This document shows, piece by piece, positions 14,626 through 19,229 of a stretch of DNA of 19,229 nt. The first letter of the stretch is position 1. Each line of letters begins with the position of its first letter. The notes below the pieces were generated by a model. The model saw nothing but the letters and a program-made list of their open reading frames with translations, did not search any database and was not told where the DNA came from. The translations under genes were made by a program, and so were the position numbers. Source of the DNA: OMOG01 sp041485845 (GTDB taxonomy: Bacteria > Acidobacteriota > Terriglobia > Bryobacterales > Bryobacteraceae); NCBI GenBank assembly GCA_041485845.1, contig JBGPKH010000090.1, forward strand, positions 1 to 19,229, in the 5' to 3' direction.

Positions 14626-14682
14626 CCAACCGTAAATGTAGTGATCGTGCTGGCTCGCGCCATCCTTGGGCAGCGTGCTCAT
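14626..14682 (-). pseudogene. Tail of a possible antitoxin upstream of the PIN remnant
   Basis: Just upstream of the PIN start, in the same minus-strand frame, the peptide MSTLPKDGASQHDHYIYGW is readable. I associate such an 'HDHYIYG' tail with antitoxins that precede PIN toxins, though I cannot name the family. The frame above 14682 shows no clear similarity, so only the end of the gene is recognisable. The normal order is antitoxin then toxin on the same strand, which fits. Confidence 0.35.
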
Positions 14683-14888
14683 AATTTCAGGTGGAACGTT
14701 GCGCTGCCCCACATCGGGAAATGGTGACAGACGACAAAAACCGATCGTCTGTCCCACCTCGATTTGACGAGAATGGCCAAAAGGCCAAACTAAGCGCGAG
14801 TAAAGGAATTCCAGAACCCGGCCTTCGTCTGGGTTGGGTGAACCGTTGCTGATTGGCGTGAATCTCTGCAACAGTAGTAACATCCCAA

Positions 14889-15893
14889 ATGAGACCCGAG
14901 GGCAGATCCGACGCAGCCCGCCGCCTCTACACCGGCGCGCTCATGCCCGCCATCGGCCTGGGCACTTTCGGATCCGACCGCGTTTCGGCGGAAGAGATCG
15001 CACAAGCCGTGAAGGGCGCGGCCGAGGTGGGCTACCGCCACTTCGATTGCGCAGCGGTCTACGGCAACGAGGAACGTATCGGTGTGGCGCTGCGCGAGGT
15101 CATGGCCGGCGGCGTGCGGCGCGAGGACCTGTGGATCGCTTCCAAGCTGTGGAACGACCAGCACGCCGAAAACGACGTCATCCGTTCGTGCCGGAAGTCG
15201 CTGGCCGATCTGCAGCTCGACTACCTGGACGTCTACTTCGTCCACTGGCCCTTTCCCAATTTCCACCCGCCGCACTGCGGCGTGAACACGCGCAGCCCGG
15301 ACAGCAAGCCCTATATCCACGAGAATTTCATGCGGACGTGGCGCAAGATGGAAGAGTTGGTCGATCTCGGACTCGTGCGGCACATCGGCACGTCCAACAT
15401 GACGATTCCGAAACTGCGCCTGCTGCTCCGCGACGCGCGCATCAAACCCGCCGTCAACGAAATGGAACTGCACCCACATTTCCAGCAGCCGGAGCTGTTC
15501 GACTTCGTCCGCGCCCATGGAATTGCGCCGGTCGGATACTGCCCGGTCGGGTCGCCGAATCGCCCCGAGCGTGACCGCACGCCGCAAGATACAGTGGATA
15601 TCGAAGATTCCGTGATCGTGGAAATTGCGGAGCGGCTGGGCGTGCATCCCGCGGTAGTCTGTATCAAGTGGGCCGTCGAGCGCGGCCAGACTCCCATTCC
15701 GCTTTCGACGAAGCGCGCGCATTACGAGGCCAACCTCCGCGGCGCGATGGGTGATCCGCTGACCGATGACGAGATGCGGCAGATCGCCGCCATCGACCGC
15801 AACTGCCGCCTGATCAAAGGGCAGGTGTTCCTCTGGCGGCAGGACCAGACCTGGGAGGACCTCTGGGATCCCGACGGAGCGATCAAGACATGA
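14889..15893 (+). CDS. Aldo/keto reductase
   Basis: This 334-residue NAD(P)H-dependent oxidoreductase has the (beta/alpha)8 fold of the AKR superfamily. The beta-hairpin start LYTGALMPAIGLGTFGS is followed by the full catalytic tetrad: D53 and Y58 in FDCAAVYGNE, K86 in IASKLW and H119 in FVHWPF. GLVRHIGTSNM, NEMELHPHFQQPEL and the cofactor loop IPLSTKRAHYEANLRG are also typical. Start ATG 14889 has no clear ribosome binding site; the next ATG (14944) would remove the first strand. The stop overlaps the next start by four bases (ATGA at 15890-15893). Between a damaged pectin esterase and a rhamnosidase it probably reduces or oxidises a sugar such as galacturonate or rhamnose, but the substrate is inferred from position only. 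Confidence 0.88.
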   Translation: MRPEGRSDAARRLYTGALMPAIGLGTFGSDRVSAEEIAQAVKGAAEVGYRHFDCAAVYGNEERIGVALREVMAGGVRREDLWIASKLWNDQHAENDVIRSCRKSLADLQLDYLDVYFVHWPFPNFHPPHCGVNTRSPDSKPYIHENFMRTWRKMEELVDLGLVRHIGTSNMTIPKLRLLLRDARIKPAVNEMELHPHFQQPELFDFVRAHGIAPVGYCPVGSPNRPERDRTPQDTVDIEDSVIVEIAERLGVHPAVVCIKWAVERGQTPIPLSTKRAHYEANLRGAMGDPLTDDEMRQIAAIDRNCRLIKGQVFLWRQDQTWEDLWDPDGAIKT

Positions 15894-16942
15894 CAGGCGC
15901 GTACCTGCCCGGCAACAGCACCGTGGAATTGCGAGACGTACCGGTTCCGGAGGCCGGTCACGGCGAAGTGCTTCTTCGCATGAAGGCCTCGACCATCTGC
16001 GGCTCCGACATCCGCTGCATCTATCACGAGCACCTGGGCAGGGGCCCCGAAGGATACCAGGGCGTGATCGCCGGCCACGAGGCCTGCGGCCAAATCGTGA
16101 AAGCCGGGCCGGGGTGCCGGCGGTTCGCCGAGGGGGATCGCGCGATCGTCTACCACATCTCGGGATGCGGCCTGTGCAACGATTGCCGCCGCGGCTACAT
16201 GATCTCCTGCACCAGCGAGCGCTATCGCCGCGCCTACGGATGGCAGCGCGATGGCGGCATGGCGGACTACCTGCTGGCCGAGGAGAAGGACCTGATTTAC
16301 CTGCCGGACGAGTTGACTTACGTCGATGGCGCGCAGGTGGCCTGCGGGTTCGGTACGGTCTACGAAGGGCTTCAGAAGGTCGGGATCAGCGGCAACGACG
16401 CGGTGCTGATTACGGGGCTCGGTCCGGTCGGCCTGGCCACTGCGGCGCTGTGCCGAAAGTTGGGCGCGAGCCGCATCATCGGGATCGACGTGGTCGAAGA
16501 GCGCATGAAACTGGCTCGCCATCTCAGCCTGTGCGACGAGGTGCTGCCGAGCGGGCCGGACAATGTCGCGCAGGTACGCAAGCTGACCGGCGGCCACGGC
16601 GTGGAGCGGGCCGTCGATTGCTCGGCGAACGATGCCGCCCGCGCCACGGCCATCCGCGCCACGCGCAAGTGGGGCCGCATTGTCTTTCTCGGCGAAGGGG
16701 GCCGCGTGGAGTTCCATCCCTCGGCGGATATCATCCACGACCAGAAGACGCTTTTCGGTTCGTGGGTGACGTCCACGTGGCTCATGGAGGAACTGGTGGA
16801 ACGGCTGGTGCGCTGGAACCTGCATCCTGCCGAACTGGTGACCCATCGCTTCGCGCTCGATCGCGTGGGCGAAGCTTACGCCCTGATGGCATCGGGGAAA
16901 TGTGGAAAGGTTGCGGTGTGCTTCGATGAAGAGATTACTTAG
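15890..16942 (+). CDS. Zinc-dependent medium-chain dehydrogenase (alcohol/sorbitol dehydrogenase-like)
   Basis: This 350-residue MDR enzyme oxidises a secondary or primary alcohol with NAD(P)+, probably on a sugar or sugar acid. The catalytic zinc ligands are C37 (STICGSD) and H63/E64 (AGHEACG). The structural zinc is held by C93, C96, C99 and C107 (SGCGLCNDCRRGYMISC). The Rossmann motif is LITGLGPVGLATAA, followed by the acidic end of beta-2 (GIDVVEERMK). It overlaps the aldo/keto reductase by four bases and the rhamnosidase gene by 17 bases, so all three are co-translated. Direct substrate evidence is lacking; a sugar alcohol or a galactonate/rhamnonate-type acid would fit the locus. Confidence 0.92.
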   Translation: MTGAYLPGNSTVELRDVPVPEAGHGEVLLRMKASTICGSDIRCIYHEHLGRGPEGYQGVIAGHEACGQIVKAGPGCRRFAEGDRAIVYHISGCGLCNDCRRGYMISCTSERYRRAYGWQRDGGMADYLLAEEKDLIYLPDELTYVDGAQVACGFGTVYEGLQKVGISGNDAVLITGLGPVGLATAALCRKLGASRIIGIDVVEERMKLARHLSLCDEVLPSGPDNVAQVRKLTGGHGVERAVDCSANDAARATAIRATRKWGRIVFLGEGGRVEFHPSADIIHDQKTLFGSWVTSTWLMEELVERLVRWNLHPAELVTHRFALDRVGEAYALMASGKCGKVAVCFDEEIT

Positions 16943-19229
16943 CCTGTTCGCGTGCTGCGGCCTCGCCATGGCCGCCGCGCCGGCCAACATCACCGAGTTG
17001 AAACAGGCGTTCCTGCTTCCGCCGGACGACGCGCGCATCATGGTGCGGTGGTGGTGGTTCGGTCCGACGGTCAACAAACAGGAGCTCGAGCGCGAAATGC
17101 GCGCCATGAAGGAGGGCGGCATCGGCGGGTTCGAAGTCCAGCCGACGTATCCGCTCGAAGTCGATGGAAATTACGCGTATCTCTCGGATGAGTTCCTGGA
17201 GTGCCTGCGCTTCACCGGCGAGATGGCGAAGGAACTGGGGCTCCGCATGGACCTGACGCTCGGCAGCGGCTGGCCCTTCGGCGGTCCGCACATCCCGATC
17301 GGCCAGGCGTCGGGACGGCTGCGCGTCGCGCGCGGTCCACAAGCGCCCACCCTCGCCGAGGGCGAAAAGCTGATCACGAAGATCGAGCAGGGATCGACGG
17401 CCCTCTACTTTATTTCGAGCCACACGCGCCAAACGGTCAAGCGTCCCGCCATGGGCGCCGAGGGATTCGTCCTGGATCACTACGACCTCGCGGCCATTCA
17501 GAATCACCTGAAAGTGGTCGGCGAACCTATGCTGCGCGCGCTTTCCAAGACTCCGCCGTACGCCATCTTCAGCGACAGTCTGGAAGTGTATAACGCCGAT
17601 TGGACCGGCAACTTCCTCGACGAGTTTCGCAAACGCCGCGGCTACGACCTGAGGCCGTACCTCCCCGCCCTCGCCGGTGACATCGGCGAAAAGACCGGCG
17701 CCATTCGCCACGATTGGGGCAGGACGCTCACCGAGCTCGCCAACGAAAACTATCTCACGCCGTTGCGCCAGTGGGCCCAGCAGCATGACACGAAGTTCCG
17801 TTCGCAGACTTACGGCATTCCGCCGGTGACGCTCTCCAGCAGCTCGCTGGTGGACTTGCCCGAGGGCGAAGGCTCGCAGTGGCGCCACTTCACCTCGACC
17901 CGGTGGGCCACTTCGGCAAGCCACCTTTACGGCAAGCCGGTGACGTCGTCGGAAACGTGGACTTGGCTGCATTCGCCGGTCTTCCGCGCCACGCCGCTCG
18001 ACATGAAGGCCGAGGCCGACCTGCACTTCCTCCAAGGCGTCAACCAGTTGATCGGCCACGGCTGGCCGTATTCACCGCCCGAGGCCGGCGAGCCCGGATG
18101 GCGCTTCTACGCGGCCGCGGTCTTCAACAACCACAATCCTTGGTGGCTCGTCATGCCGGACATCACGGCGTACCTGCAGCGGGTGAGCTTCCTGCTGCGA
18201 CAGGGCAAGCCGGCCAACGACGTCGCCGTGTACCTGCCCACCGCCGACGCCTACGCGGGCTTCGCGCTCGGCCGCGATTCCGTCAACCAGGCCATGGAGG
18301 GGCTGCTCGGGCCGAACCTGGCGCCGGAGATCCTGGACGCGGGGTACGGCTTCGACTTCATCGACGACGGCGCCATCGCGCACGGCGGCGTGCCGCACGC
18401 GATTCTGATCCTGCCCGGCGTGGAACGGATTCCGCTGAGCACACTGGAGAAGATCCTGGAGCACGCGCGCAAGGGCGGGACCGTGATCGCGACTCGGCGC
18501 ACGCCGTCGCTGGCACCCGGGTTGATGGAAGGGGTAACCGACACACAGAAGATTCGGGAGCTGGCCCGCGAACTGCGGCTCGTCACCGATGAGACCAAGC
18601 TCGGCGCGGAGCTCCACAAGGCGTTGGCCGCCGATGTAGCCACCGCGCCCGAGATCGGCTTCCTCCACCGCAAGCTGGATTTCGCCGACGTGTATTTCCT
18701 GGCCAACACCAGCAACCGCCCGGTGCATGCACCGGCGACGTTCCGGACGTCCGCGACCGGCGCGGTGTGGTGGAATCCGATGAACGGGGAGTTCGTGAAG
18801 GCTGCGGGTTCACGTGTCGATCTGCGCCTGGCGCCTTACGAATCGCGTGTACTGGTGTTCTCCAAGAACCGGCTGGCCGATCGCCCCGCGCGGACGGGCA
18901 CGGCGCCGATACCGCTCGATCTCAACACCGGCTGGCAGGTCACCTTCGACGGACAACCTGTCACCATGAATACGCTGCGCTCGTGGACCGAGGATGAAGG
19001 GCGCAAGTACTTCTCCGGCCGCGCTACCTATGAAAGGACCGTTACGGTTCCCGATTGGAAAGGCCGCCAGGTCTACCTCAACTTCGGCGAGGGCGCGCCC
19101 GTCACGACGCAGGAGAGGCAATCCGGCAACGGCATGCGGGCCATGCTGGAAGGCCCGGTGCGCGAGGCCGCGGTGGTTTACGTGAACGACAAACGCGCCG
19201 GGTCGGTGTGGTGCGCGCCTTACGAGGTC
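16926..19229 (+). CDS. GH106-type alpha-L-rhamnosidase, partial at the window end
   Basis: 768 codons are open from ATG 16926 to the last base, and no stop is reached. A signal peptide covers residues 1 to about 18 (MKRLLSLFACCGLAMAAA). The start of the mature protein, with VRWWWFGPTVNKQELEREM and GGIGGFEVQPTYPL, is the hallmark of glycosyl hydrolase family 106, inverting alpha-L-rhamnosidases that cleave rhamnose from rhamnogalacturonan and plant glycosides. TLGSGWPFGGP, YAIFSDSLEVYNADWT and GKPVTSSETWTW also fit. From about residue 664 a beta-sandwich of the GH2 sugar-binding type begins (FSGRATYERTVTVPDW) and is cut by the window edge; the family is usually 900-1100 residues long. The start lies inside the dehydrogenase gene (17-base overlap). 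Confidence 0.88.
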   Translation, partial: MKRLLSLFACCGLAMAAAPANITELKQAFLLPPDDARIMVRWWWFGPTVNKQELEREMRAMKEGGIGGFEVQPTYPLEVDGNYAYLSDEFLECLRFTGEMAKELGLRMDLTLGSGWPFGGPHIPIGQASGRLRVARGPQAPTLAEGEKLITKIEQGSTALYFISSHTRQTVKRPAMGAEGFVLDHYDLAAIQNHLKVVGEPMLRALSKTPPYAIFSDSLEVYNADWTGNFLDEFRKRRGYDLRPYLPALAGDIGEKTGAIRHDWGRTLTELANENYLTPLRQWAQQHDTKFRSQTYGIPPVTLSSSSLVDLPEGEGSQWRHFTSTRWATSASHLYGKPVTSSETWTWLHSPVFRATPLDMKAEADLHFLQGVNQLIGHGWPYSPPEAGEPGWRFYAAAVFNNHNPWWLVMPDITAYLQRVSFLLRQGKPANDVAVYLPTADAYAGFALGRDSVNQAMEGLLGPNLAPEILDAGYGFDFIDDGAIAHGGVPHAILILPGVERIPLSTLEKILEHARKGGTVIATRRTPSLAPGLMEGVTDTQKIRELARELRLVTDETKLGAELHKALAADVATAPEIGFLHRKLDFADVYFLANTSNRPVHAPATFRTSATGAVWWNPMNGEFVKAAGSRVDLRLAPYESRVLVFSKNRLADRPARTGTAPIPLDLNTGWQVTFDGQPVTMNTLRSWTEDEGRKYFSGRATYERTVTVPDWKGRQVYLNFGEGAPVTTQERQSGNGMRAMLEGPVREAAVVYVNDKRAGSVWCAPYEV

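Noticed and set aside
1..19229. CRISPR array, tRNA, rRNA, insertion sequence ends or an origin
   Set aside because: No regularly spaced repeats, cloverleaf, rRNA sequence, transposase or DnaA-box cluster was seen.

Overview
The window looks like the chromosome of a GC-rich acidobacterium of the Bryobacterales / 'Candidatus Solibacter' type. This is inferred from base composition, the wealth of secreted glycoside hydrolases, the dispersed GC-rich palindromes and the style of the proteins; no taxonomic marker gene is present. All intact genes lie on the + strand. The minus strand carries only decayed fragments.

Layout. (1) 1-898: the tail of an S9-type peptidase, a cluster of three hairpins, then a toxin-antitoxin pair in which the BrnT-like toxin is broken by a nonsense codon and a frameshift while the CopG-like antitoxin is intact. 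(2) 899-2373: about 500 bases without a gene, two near-identical terminator-like hairpins in the leader of an unrecognised helix-turn-helix-like protein, then an intergenic region with four copies of a TTTGCGTCAC-type motif. (3) 2374-4866: a secreted GH2 glycosidase. (4) 4867-8642: a short sugar-nucleotide / cell-surface block (SAM methyltransferase, UDP-glucose 6-dehydrogenase, DegT-type aminotransferase), with relics of an ECF sigma factor and perhaps a HipA-like protein on the minus strand, closed by a 12-bp-arm palindrome. (5) 9105-19229: a carbohydrate-use locus: hexuronate-type MFS transporter, a second GH2 enzyme, a CE12-type rhamnogalacturonan acetylesterase, a truncated second esterase, a decayed VapC-like PIN toxin, an aldo/keto reductase, a zinc-dependent dehydrogenase and a GH106-type alpha-L-rhamnosidase that runs off the window.

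How it works together. The CE12, GH106 and GH2 enzymes, the hexuronate-like transporter and two sugar-type oxidoreductases fit degradation of rhamnogalacturonan-I (pectin). Acetyl groups are removed by CE12, rhamnose by GH106, and beta-linked galactose or uronic acid by the GH2 enzymes. Products would enter through the MFS carrier and be reduced or oxidised by the AKR and MDR enzymes. No SusC/SusD pair, sugar-responsive regulator or polysaccharide lyase is seen here. The locus has been damaged between the first esterase and the AKR gene, where about 1 kb is debris.

The most interesting unexplained signals are the operator-like motif array and the double-terminator leader around the unrecognised gene at 1512-2126. 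A second theme is decay: at least four broken genes, of which two or three are toxins. I did not find a clearly new defence or mobile system.
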